NCBI RefSeq assembly: GCF_020085105.1
Contig: NC_058053.1
Span: 20,859,388-20,923,387, forward strand
Origin: Siniperca chuatsi
Lineage: Eukaryota > Chordata > Actinopteri > Centrarchiformes > Sinipercidae
Direction: 5' to 3'
DNA: 64,000 bases
A program made the translations under genes and the position numbers. Below, piece after piece: positions 50,301-60,800 of the stretch. How positions within the stretch are numbered: position 1 is the first letter of the stretch; each line of letters starts with the position of its first letter. The notes under the pieces were generated by a model that made no database searches, was not told the DNA's origin, and saw only the letters and a program-made list of their open reading frames with translations.

Positions 50301-51501
50301 AAAGCTATTTAGTTTTTTTTATCTTTTATACTACATATTTTCACTGAACAATGAATGCTAACATAATTCCAAATGTATTATTGACATATGCTTAGTATAA
50401 TGTTCTCAGTCATGTGCCAGTGAAACTTAGGACTCTGCAGTTTTCCATTTCAACAGCGACACTGTAGCAATAGATTTCACTGATTAGCTTCCACATTCTG
50501 GTAAAATCATATGTAAAATCTGCTGCTGTTTAGTTTCAGTGTAAGACTCAGTGGGACTTGGTTGAGAAACACAGCTGTAACCTGTTATTGTGACATGTAA
50601 AACAACACTTTGCAAGAAGCTGGCTAGTTCAAAGCCAAAATACCAACTTGATGCTAGTTTTGTTGTTCTTGATTTTGTTCTTTGCCTAAAGCAAAGGAAT
50701 GCAAGGGGATAAGGGATTACAAAACCACCACTATTGTGCTCTAAAGTTGTACATCTGCATACACATCATGCCCTTGCACCATTATGCCAGGCTGTGGACT
50801 CCTGCTAAGTGAGATCTTCCTGGATGAAGACAGAAGGGGCCCGAGTCGTGGGCTGCTCCAGGCCCTCAGCATGAGCGTGGGGAAACAGAGGAGTGCGACA
50901 GAATACAGTCTGCTTTTGAAGAGCCATGGTTTCATAACAGCACATGTCAGACATACAGACAACCTCCTGGATGCCATGCTCTGTATCAAAGCGTGACTGA
51001 CACCCTCAACACTATATGGAAGGTCTTGTGATATATACTGTAGTAACTTTTGCCAGAATCAAGGACTAAGGTCAGGAATGTTTTTAAGTGTGAGTCTGTA
51101 AACCAGCCTCTTGCCATTAAAAGGAGTCTTTGTTTTAACATTTACTTTTTTGTATTGTGTAAAGACAGATTAAGTGGAAAAAAATATGTTTTAAGTATTG
51201 GAAACAAATTGTATTATTATTATTATTATTATTATTTTGTTATAATTTTTCTACTCATTATAAGGTCTTGAACAATCTCTTTTGTTGGCCCCTAGGATGT
51301 GCAGTGCTCATAGCTGAGACCATGTTGGATGGACTGACACCCTACTCTGCTTTGCAGTCTCTGAACATGCTTGCCCAGACTGAGGGGATAGAGAGGACAG
51401 AGAGCCAGTATGCAGACTTGCTGAGCAAACATGGATTTGGTGACACGCGTGTGGTTCACACTATGAACTTCCTTGATGCTTTTATTGCCATTAAAATGTG
51501 A
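44380..51501 (+). CDS. asmtl: ASMTL: Maf-like pyrophosphatase fused to O-methyltransferase-like domain
   Basis: Shared coding exons: 44380-44472, 45243-45374, 45470-45517, 45618-45682, 45776-45840, 46128-46236, 46583-46892, 46969-47226, 48648-48810, 49337-49536, 49652-49784, 49866-50006, 50175-50297; then either of two terminal exons (50791-50996 or 51296-51501). Either choice gives 681 aa (human about 621). The start has an ideal Kozak context (GCCACCATGG). Residues about 12-215 are the Maf domain, a nucleotide pyrophosphatase fold: ASASPRR, IGADTIVTVDG, EKPVDK, LSGKEHSVFTGVAI, DKAGGYGIQALGG, GDFLNVVGFPL. A Ser-rich linker in exons 7-8 follows, longer than in human. The C-terminal half is the ASMT/HIOMT-type SAM methyltransferase domain: CDLGGCTGAMA binding loop, TVFDLP, AGDFFKDELP, LARILHDWPDEE. 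The exon 9 to 10 junction uses a weak donor (A/GTTCGT) and is the least sure boundary. The physiological reaction is not established in any vertebrate. Confidence 0.93.
44955..44972. repeat. (TA)n microsatellite
   Basis: Pure TA tract in asmtl intron 1 (coding numbering). Confidence 0.9.
47359..47405 (+). repeat. End fragment of the fold-back element family
   Basis: TTAAAGAAATAGTCCAACAT then TTTTGGGAAATACACTCGCT matches the outer end of the family whose larger copy is at 55598-56258. It is truncated, in asmtl intron 8. Confidence 0.55.
47736..48050. repeat. Probable MITE with TAGGGTTGG ends
   Basis: GTAGGGTTGGGTGATG on the left and CGGTCCAACCCTACT on the right form short inverted ends. The interior has repeated ATGATGT/CGATGATAT words. 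Target duplication is not clear. In asmtl intron 8. Confidence 0.4.
48869..49265. mobile_element. TTAA-type MITE with about 55-bp inverted ends
   Basis: The left end AGGGACAGTTCACCCCAAAA, followed by ATACATATTTTTCCTCTTAC, is mirrored on the right by ATAAGAGGAAAAATATGTAT and GGAGTGAACTGTCCCT. TTAA borders the left (48865-48868) and decayed ATAA the right. A well-known non-autonomous fish family; in asmtl intron 9. Confidence 0.75.
50791..50996 (+). CDS. asmtl: asmtl alternative terminal exon A
   Basis: After acceptor ATTATGCCAG, 206 nt run in phase from exon 13 (G split g/gc) and encode 67 residues plus TGA. It reads CGLLLSEIFLDEDRRGP, then LLQALSMSVGKQRS, EYSLLLKSHGF and HTDNLLDAMLCIKA, the last strands and helix of the methyltransferase fold. 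The segment LDEDRRGP is the family-typical one; it lacks the QTEG loop seen in exon B. An ATTAAA at 51116-51121, before exon B begins, could serve as its polyadenylation signal. Confidence 0.85.
51211..51238. repeat. (ATT)n microsatellite between the two asmtl terminal exons
   Basis: About nine TTA units, 57 nt before the acceptor of terminal exon B. Length variation here could affect the branch-point region of that acceptor. Confidence 0.85.
51296..51501 (+). CDS. asmtl: asmtl alternative terminal exon B
   Basis: After acceptor TTTGTTGGCCCCTAG, 206 nt run in the same phase from exon 13 (G split g/ga) and encode 67 residues plus TGA. It reads CAVLIAETMLDGLTPYSA, then LQSLNMLAQTEGIERTESQY, ADLLSKHGF and HTMNFLDAFIAIKM. 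It is homologous to exon A along its whole length, with 24 of 67 residues identical in a gap-free comparison made by hand. LNMLxQTEGxERT is the family-typical wording, as in human ASMTL. It starts 299 nt after the exon A stop. Confidence 0.85.
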
Positions 51502-51591
51502 CATGTGAATCATGCACACAAATCATCATGTCTTGCATTCATTTGATTACAAATGACAGGCGGTCTTTGTTCAGTTTTTTGCCTTTTTATC

Positions 51592-51860
51592 GGTAGTGGA
51601 AGAAATAACGAGACCCTTTACTTAAGTAAAAGTAGTAATACCACAATAGATAATACCAAATTTTACTAGTATTATCAGACAAATATAGTCGAGCATCAAA
51701 AGTAAAAGTAGTCATAATACAGGATGGCCCCTTTCAGAGTGTCATAAAATGATGTACATAAAATTTGATTATTATCACTGATTCATTAAGGTGTAAACTG
51801 AAATGTAATTTAATGTATAGGTAAAGGTGGAGCTAATTGGAATTATTATTTTATATACTG
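51592..51860 (+). repeat. Teleost repeat with CTTAAGTAAAAGTAGTAATA motif
   Basis: Starts GTGGAAGAAATAACGAGACC, TTTACTTAAGTAAAAGTAGT, AATACCACAA and continues through AAAAGTAAAAGTAGTCA and GGTGGAGCTAATTGG. The inverted copy is near 31745-32110. Lies directly downstream of asmtl, possibly in its 3' UTR. Confidence 0.6.
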
Positions 51861-54800
51861 TAGGGTAGTTAACTATATATGTTGAATTACTATACATGTA
51901 TCATCCCTTTCACTTGCTGCAGGAATGATGCACACCTGGTGTTGAATGCAACTGTGCACAACAGTGGAACAGTGACACGGATAACAGCTATCTAACCACT
52001 GGTATCCTGCTTGTGGTGCAGCTACTGACTTGGTGTGCTATGTAAGCTGATATACAACTATGCAATATTCTGCATTAGAATAAGTAAAGTGTGTTTATCA
52101 GTAAAATGACACCAGGCTCACTGTCATACTTACAGATTGTGAAATCAGATCTGAGCTTGCCTTGTACATGAGCACTAAAGGGACATTGTGCATCATCCCA
52201 AAAGCAAACTGATCCTTGTAATGTGGAAATAGTTTTATTTTATTCACATATTTTTGTCCACCCAAGCACTCAACTTTGCTTTAAGAAAGTACATATCTGG
52301 GATCGGACAAGAACACAAAGTTGAGACACTTGTAACTTGCATTCTGATGGTGCTGCTGGAGTTACATCCCTGGATCTCTGCAACCCACCAGATTTTAATG
52401 TGGGCAAAGTAGCTGCTGTTCAGGTCAAATGGGATGAGGAGCTTGTATGAGCAGGGCTTCATTGTTTCTGTATTGGGGTGATCTTTATTTACAACACAGG
52501 ACTGCCTATACTTGCGTATCTATGATACAGTTAAAAGTAAAAAAAAAATCTTTCTGTGATTTTTTTTTTTTTTTAGTGTGTAGCTTCCTCATTCTAAAAA
52601 CACTCACACTGTGCCGGTCAGCTGGATGACGGCTGTAGCTGGAGAGAGCATTCTGCCTCTTGAACACTTTGAAGTGCCATAATGATGCAATCTGGATGCA
52701 ATGGGAGAAAGATGATTAAAGAAGAAATAATAAATTCTTAGCGTTATGGCCTAAGTAGGATGCCATTTTGGTACACTGATGTTTTGTCTCCCAAGCGGAC
52801 ATGACTTCATGTTTACTTCAACTTTATTGGAGGCTGGAGGAAGATTGCCAGCAGCGAGGGAGGCTAAGCCTTCTGCAATGGGGCCCTGTCAAACATACTC
52901 TGAGGAATGGGTGGAGCAATCGTCTTGGTCTGTATGATGGGTTCAGTACATTTTTCTAAGTTGACCCTCTTTCCCCCACCCTTACAAACTGGTACATCTC
53001 ACAGCTTTAAGGTCCTCCTGTCCTCCCAAAGCAATTTTAGTATACATTATTGCCCCATTTGGTCTGTTTGACTATAATTGTCCTTTTTGCAAAGAATGAT
53101 CAAACTACTGACTACTTATCCTCTGACATTAATCTATCCCAAATTAAAGCTACAGAGAAAATACTTTGCTTGTTACTGTTTTACTTACAGTAAAATTAAA
53201 TATAATATTTGTTTTGCAGGTAAAATAATTGCACCATGTTAGTTCCTTGTTGTGTCAGTAAATCTCCTCAAGATGGCACCCAATACCTACAGATCTCTCC
53301 AGAAAACTTGGTGAGACACACAGAGTTCCCTGTTTTGTTAAACTGTCTAATTCTTTCCAGTGGCAACTACATGTGTGCTATAGACATCGTTTGGACATTA
53401 AGTGACAGTGAGCTATGAGAATTAAGATTTATGTTGCCAAGTTTGGGAATTAATTTGTGCCTTGTACGTTTGGTTGGGTAGGATAGTCTCTAATGCATAG
53501 AAGCATAAGGCTAAAGTCACCATCAAATAATGCCTTACAGATATTCCTCTTGGATTTCAGTTTTAAGGCAGTGGATATAGCAGCCAAACAGCTGATGGGA
53601 ATGTGGGAATATCTCTAGCCAGGATAAATAGCTCTTATTCGTTGTGACACTGAAAGTGTATCCGGATTATTCTTCATTTTGGATCCCTCACTAAGTATTT
53701 TTCTTGAAGGGTAATAAGGGTGGTCATGTTATTCATGGCTATTTTCTTGTCAGTCTAGGCTCAGGCTCTTTGTGACATCTAACTGATTTCCATTACTCAG
53801 ATTTTGTTCTTTCGATGAGGAGAGACGGGGAGGGTGGACTGAAGTTCAAATATGACACTGAGTGTAAATCGCATAAGGTTTGTTTTATTGTGAACACACA
53901 GTGAATGCATCAAAACACCATATATTGCAATACTTTACTGCCACAGTCTAAGCCTGTATTGATTCAATACATTCAGTACTTGATACACATTGCATTACTG
54001 ATTAGTTCTTTTTAAAGACAGCTAAGTGACACCAAATGGTTGTGTAGTAGGAGAATGTCAGGCTTGTGAAATACAGATGAGTGTCACAAATCAAGCAGCA
54101 GAGTCTGTGTTCCCTTAAAACATGATGAAGCATATCCATAAAAGGATTTGCATATCTGTTCACTTCCAGTGTCACATCTGCACCCGCTCACCCTCAAATG
54201 CCTCGGCTTTTGTGTACGAGCATCAACAGCAAAGCCTCTGTGAGGCCTTCTAATGAAAACCATTCAAGTCAATCAAGTTTACCAGAGACCAAAGGCCAGT
54301 GTAATTTGGGAAAATTGCTGAAACTCCAAAGTAATCTTCTGTAATGTGATCTTGCCTATTGAACACTGGCTGTACTGTACGTGTCGGATAAGAGCTCAGT
54401 CATTTTCTTCAAATGCAGTCTTGACAAGCAGCATGGATATCCACCTGCAAGTAATCATCATTCTAGTGTTAAGTGCTTTGATATTAAAATGACTGATTTA
54501 AGACCATTTGCTGCTAGTAGATAGCGATTTGAAAACACTTCCATATGTTGATAGTGAGGATAAGCTGGGTTTGTGAACCGGGTGGACTGCATGTTGTGTT
54601 CACTGTTGTAGAACAGCCAGTGAAAACACATCATGACTTCAGTTTTTCAGTGTTTCAGTTGAGAAAGCAGACTGTACATACAACAAGCGTGATGTAATCA
54701 AAGCCTGTTAAATAATAATGAGTGGAAAGTTTCATAAGATTTAGTATGTGAATTGCCTTGTAATGTAAACTTGTGCTTCAGTGAAGTTTAATGCAACTTC

Positions 54801-55597
54801 TAGTATAACCACTTGGGGGCAACGTTGGCTAAAGTAAATCTCCATATAGAGGCTGATTTGATCAAGTTATACTATTTGTTGGCACTCTCATCAAAGTGAC
54901 AGGTGAGGACAATTTCACTGCTGAGATATTTGAAAATTTGAAAATGTCCATGTCAAACTTTTTCGTTATCTTAGCTGAAAAATAAATAGTGTCATTGTTT
55001 ATACTGAAAGCATCTCTGTGACTTTGGGAAGGATACACAAAGAATCCAAATGGTTGCATGCAGAATAACAAACACTCTCTAATCAGTCAGTTTTATGAAT
55101 TGCCTCTCAAAACTGAACTCATGCTTGGGCACCTGTTTCAAAGAACAGGCTTGTTTATCAAAGGCCTCCTCTGTCAACAAACAGAAAAAGTGCGATGATG
55201 GCTGGCTCCTCAACCCACATCTGATTTCAGCAAATGTGCAATTGTTCAAAGTGAGTTGTGCTTCATTGATTTGTTTCAAGGCAGAGGAAAAATAACCTCA
55301 GGGCTTCTACCAGTTAGAAATAACAATGGAGTCCTTTTCTGCTATTTGTAGTTTTTTTTGGCCTGACATCAGAACATGGAGGGATTTTCACTGCAGATTG
55401 GGACTGTGTACAAGAGTAGGCTACTTTTCATTGGAGACGCGGCATTATGTTGGTATATCAGATCAGTAAATTATACAGTCATTGTACTCTAATATTACAG
55501 TAATCCAGCAGAGATTTTAAATTGATTTATGTCTGCTGCTTTTCTTTTTGGTGCCTCATATGATTTTAATGATTCTTGATTTGTTTGCCTTTTGATG

Positions 55598-56258
55598 ATG
55601 TTCCACATTTTGGGATATATGCTTATTTTCTTTTTACTTCCAGAGAGTTAGAAGAGAAGATCAATTCCACTCTCCTCTCAGTCTAAGCAGAAGTAAGGAG
55701 ATTTGCTTAGCTTAGCATAAAGCCTAGAAGCAAGGGGAAATAGCTAGCCTGGCTCTGTCCAAAGTTCAAAAATACGCCTACTAGCACCTCACGCTCACTA
55801 ATTTATTTGTTCAACCTGTACACAAACAGAAATGGGTTAGAAAAGAAAAAGTTGTGGTTGTCAGGGGAGGTACGTGTTGGAACTATTTCTTGGTGAATAA
55901 CTCCCGCTAGCAGTGACTCCGCTGGTCTACGCTGGTTGCCTGGCAATTTGGTGACTACAAGACAACAGGAGTTACAGCAGGTTGTTCTCCGTAAAAACTA
56001 CAAATTTACATTTCTGTTTGTCTATGGGTTAAACAAACAAGATATAACATACTAATTAATTAGCTTTAGAGGTGTTGGTAGGCATAATTTTGAACTTTGG
56101 ACAGAGCCAGGCTAGCTGTTTCCCCCTGTTCCCAATCTTTATGCTAAGCTAAGCTAATGGCCTTTGGGCACAAACATGAGAGTGGTATCAATCTCCTCAT
56201 CTAACTTTTTGCAAAAAAGCAAATAAGTGTATTTCCCAAAATGTCAAACTATTTTTTA
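55598..56258. mobile_element. Fold-back element with arms of about 230 bp
   Basis: Left and right halves are long reverse complements. For example, TTAGCATAAAGCC...AGCTAGCCTGGCTCTGTCCA near 55710-55762 pairs with TGGACAGAGCCAGGCTAGCT...CTTTATGCTAAGCT near 56098-56153. The outer ends are CATTTTGGGATATATGCTTA and the complement of AAGTGTATTTCCCAAAATG. The unpaired centre (about 55870-56010) has no coding sequence. Partial relatives are in the p2ry8 intron (41575-41765) and asmtl intron 8 (47359-47405). Confidence 0.75.
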
Positions 56259-56329
56259 AAGAAAGAAACAAACAAAAAACTCATAAGAAGACTCAAAGGC
56301 ACTCTCTTTTTAACGATTAAAATGCCTTT

Positions 56330-56405
56330 ATTGTCATGGCAAGGTCATGTTAGACCTTAGAACAAACTCTGATGCGTTTCGGCACCAAGCCTTCATCAGG
56401 GAGTC
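56330..56405 (-). repeat. Possible 3' end of a dispersed repeat
   Basis: On the minus strand: CTGATGAAGGCTTGGTGCCG, AAACGCATCAGAG, then TGACAATAAAGGCATTTTAA. The GATGAAGGCTT...CCGAAACG wording recurs in several vertebrate repeats, but I cannot name the family. Confidence 0.35.
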
Positions 56406-57189
56406 AAAAGACAACAAAAAATCATATTGGAATATACATTTGGACTGTATTATCTATCTGATTGCTCATAACTCCCAACTTTTACTCTTACCCAACCCAG
56501 GAATTAGTGAACATCAGCAGTGAAATAGTGAACACAGCACCACTCAGCTCATAATCAGAACCTATTTGGCCCCTGCTAAAAGCCAACAACAATCTCATTA
56601 ACATATGGAACTATTTGTTGCGGTCAAATACGAGAGACTGTCTCCCCTTCCTGTCTCCATGTGATGTGTGAGGTGTCACTCAGAGATACAGTAGGGGAGG
56701 AGACTCTCTGTGCTGAAATGGTTGGTGACAGGGCTTTCATCCGACCCACTGAGGGCTCTTTGTTGTTATTTTGGGATCTCTCATGGGTGCAATCTGAGAG
56801 AGCAGCAGACAGACGGGTCTCATCTCTGCACGAGCACATACACACATAAGCAGAAATGCACATGCACACACTAACAGGCACCTGCATATACAAAAAAATT
56901 TAATGACATGCTCACTGACATGTCAATCAAATTGGCTGGTTTTCTGGAGGTATGTGTGCATATGGAAAATCCATTAATTCTCAGTAATTAAGACATGAGT
57001 AGAATATATATATATATATAAGAATTATTTGTTCCACATGCTGCAATATAATTTGTATGGAAGCCCATTTCCGCTATGAAAAGGAAAAAAAAAATAGATG
57101 GAAAGTTAGTCAAGCTAAAAATAAAAATAAAAAATGTATGAGAAAATATGTCAGAATTTTGTTTTACCAATTTTAAAATTATGAGATGG

Positions 57190-57300
57190 ATAAGTCTAAA
57201 TTTTGAGAACAGAAGTCAAAATTTTGACTTACTATCTGATAATTTTGACTTAGTCAAAAAAAAAATTGTGAGAATTTTTATTTTCATCATGTCTAACCTT
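57190..57300. repeat. Degenerate palindromic minisatellite
   Basis: Repeated AAGTCAAAATTTTGACTTA-like units, each itself close to a palindrome, with poly-A interruptions. Confidence 0.6.
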
Positions 57301-57741
57301 TAATATATTTTTTATTTTCATGGTGTGAATTGGCTTCCATAGGTTTGAGTCTCTATAGTGAACTAGGATTTTTAGGGGATCATTGTGTAATGTTTATCAT
57401 TTGCAATAGTGAAAGTCTTCCATTTAAAGACCTAAATGAGTACTAAGGCTTGTTTTTATGTTGCTTAGATGTCAGTTGTTTTATTTTGTGTTAGCCCTTT
57501 ACTGGCACCAATGTGACTTCACTTATCCTTAGTGGTAGAGTCACTTTTAATTGTTTTATTCTATCTGCCAAGGTTTTGAGGTATCTTGCTAATTAACAAA
57601 ATTAAACAAATGTTTTCATGGGGTTTTAGAATAACAAGACTGTAATTTGTTGCTTTTGAGTCTCATGTAAGGTTTATTTTTTGTATTACTTTGGGCATTT
57701 TTTCCTTACAGTCGAGACATGACTGAAAATAAAGGAGAAAG

Positions 57742-57828
57742 AGATGCAACATAGGTCCCTGGCCGCACTCCAATTTGGGACATTACTGTTCAAGGTTGCC
57801 GCCTCAACCTCTAAGCTACGGGTCGCTA
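57742..57828 (-). repeat. tRNA-derived SINE, minus strand
   Basis: On the minus strand: GCGACCCGTAGCTTAGAGGT, GAGGCGGCAACCTTGAAC, then CAGGGACCTATGTTGCAT. The A-box-like head and the TTTGTTGCATGTC-like tail mark a tRNA-derived SINE; the B-box region is decayed. Confidence 0.55.
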
Positions 57829-60800
57829 TATAGGGGTTAGGGTTAGTTATGTCTCATGTAAGATTTTAATAATTTGAGCATAAAAACCTAAATTCCATTC
57901 ACTTCAATTGTGTTGGGGTGGAGGCAGAAGTTTCAGAGGTGGATCATTCGAAACCTCGGTGCATAAAAACTAAATGATCTGCATGGCTTGCTAGGCCTAC
58001 CACTAGGGCTGAATGAGAAATTAGGCTTTTTGTAATTTTAGTAAACTGACCCTTTAAAGAATTACAAAAACAAACAAACAAACAGCATATTCCTTGCCAC
58101 AGTTGTGTGTTTGGAAATTACACTGTATGAATGGAAATGAAAGTCTCCAGTTAACAGCTTAAGTCTATTTGATTTCACATTCAAACAGTAACAATGATCA
58201 TAACCTCTGACAGTGTAAGATGCAAAACAAATGTTTAGCCTATCAATGGTTTGTGCTGATAAGATATTTATGGGGTTGGCAAAGTTGTCTTTATGTCTGT
58301 CTTGTTGTCTGTTATCTTGAGTTGAAGGTGCTTCTGCAGTGGCCTCTGACACAGATCACAGGCAGCTGCTGTTTAAAACAAGTGAGAAGATATATTCCTC
58401 TCACTGTGCGATGATAACCCTTGCTCTTAACCCCCTCCAGCAGCAGTTCATCCTCCAAACAATAACAATCAATTCCCTCCACATCTGACAAAGCCGAAGA
58501 ACAACTTATAAATGATATGCATCTCCTGCTGGTCCCATGGCAACCGCCTTGACTTTATTGTTGCGTTTCTTTGATCCTGCCAAGCTTTGATTCATTTCTC
58601 TTTCACCCTTTTAGCTAAACATATCATGTGAATTTGGAGCTTTGTTCCTGACAGTCCCCGTCTTACCTCGCTCTCTCCACAGGCTCCTGACGCCTCCCAG
58701 AGGAGCCGCGGAGGAGGAGAGGAATTCCATTGGATTGAAAGACTTCTCTGGGTTTCTTTTGACTCTTCCGCCTGCCTTGCCTTCCCCCGCTCCTCATGTT
58801 GACCTGTTCCCGGTGATCCCCTGCCAAACCATCTTCCCAGCCCTGGGGGACCATGGCTATATGTGCACAAGCATACACATTACATGGGTGCATGGAGGGT
58901 TTGGGCTTGTATTCTAGACAGGTTCCAATAGTAGGTTCCTCTGCATGTCTAGGCCTTTGATTCAGTGAATGAGGAGAATGAACTTTGGCCTGATTTATGG
59001 GGAGTTTTTCATCAGGGCTTATAAGTTTGTTGACAGAGCTATAAATAAGTTGACAGGTTTCTTACAAACTGCAGCCTTGAGTGTATTCTTATAGATTCCA
59101 TTGAGAAATTCATTGCAGGCGGTTTGACATGGTTTTAAGACTTGTCTTCAAAAGAGTGGGACATTATATCTAAAGGACTTTCACCAAATGAGAACGTAAT
59201 GAAAAATGAAAAGTGTGTGTTTTCTCAGTACCATCTGGTTTCAATCATGGTAATATCCTAAACATGACCAGTTTCTTGAATCAGCTACCTTCAGCTCCCA
59301 GACGTTAGGCACTCATTATTCTAGTCAGGCCTCTCCAACAGCTACACAAAGTCTTTTTCACCAGTAAAGCTCAAATAGAAGTCAGTTATTCTCTCATTCA
59401 CTTCATAATCACTTTACAATAGCTGTTTTCACTGTTATAATGTGCTTCATTCTTTTTATAGGCCATGTGATTCAACCTTGCGACTAGTAAGACTCCAAAG
59501 AAAGTCATTTTTGGGTGTTGATTAACACTAAAATATTTAAAATATTACAGTTTTTACAATTTTGCAGTTTTTGCTGCTCACCTTGATTCATGCACATCTA
59601 GAATCTTACTGTCATCACACAAAAAACTGGACATAATTCAGCCTGTATGCACTGATTATAACTTTATAATGATTAACATGATCAACATTTCAGAGGTATA
59701 TTTGAGTCTGTCAGTAACAAGGGGGTGATCTGACTTTTAAAATACCCCCTCCTGGTTTTGTTATTGCAACCTATAGCACGCTCAAATCCCAAAAGTTCTC
59801 CCCAGTTTATTTTTGAAACTCAAAAAGTAATTCAAAAGGAAATTTGGGGATGTGGGGTGCCATTGGGTGTTATAACAAAATCATGAAGAATATCTCTGAA
59901 GGAAAACTCTTTTTTTACGACTTGAGTCTTGCATTCATAATTTTGGACGTCATTCGTACTGGTTATGTATATCACAATGAATAGCAATGATAGCCCAAAC
60001 TACAAAAGTGAGATGTGTAAAGTAATGTAGCGTATCACTCCACCAGCCTTCATTACTCAGAACAGGATACAGTGACCTATAAATGTGCCAGAATAATATT
60101 GAGCATCTACCTGAAATTTGGACAGCCATAATGTAGATGTTGAGGGGTCAGTGCTGTATATTATAAGTTATGCATTTGTATTCTTGATAGAGGGGACGAG
60201 ACATGTCAGTTAAAGGCATTAAACATGTGACATGAACTCCAGGCTCCATCACATTTAAAGCTTTTTACACATCAATATATCATTTCAGAATTAATTGTTG
60301 TCATAATAACTAGTCTAAATGACTGCCTGCCTCGGTCTCATGCCAGATGCACTATTAAATCTGCACCACATTTCCCTACAAACTGCTGCAAAGAGGGCGT
60401 TGCCACTTGATAGAAGCCCTAAGGGAGAATTCAAGCTATTAGAACTCAGTCCTTACATACAGCTTTAATGTATGTCGCGCCAGTTAAAGGCTGTTAAAAC
60501 ACATCATTTCATAAACTCACACATTTACCTCCAGTGACAAAAAAGTCTCACTCTATATTATAGATGCATATGTTGCAGTAGGTAAAAAAGTGATGTCAGG
60601 CTTTCTCTCAGCTTTCTAAAGCAGATTTGGCAAACAGTTTCAGCCCTTCACTTATTTCCTTAACTGTGGTTTCATATGTGCATTCTGTATGTGTATGGGA
60701 GGCTGTGCATACATGTTTTCTTCAGAGGACTTTAATAGAGACTCTTTAAAAGGCCCTGCAAATCTACGCAGGTGTTTTCACTTATGCTCGCTAATTAGAC

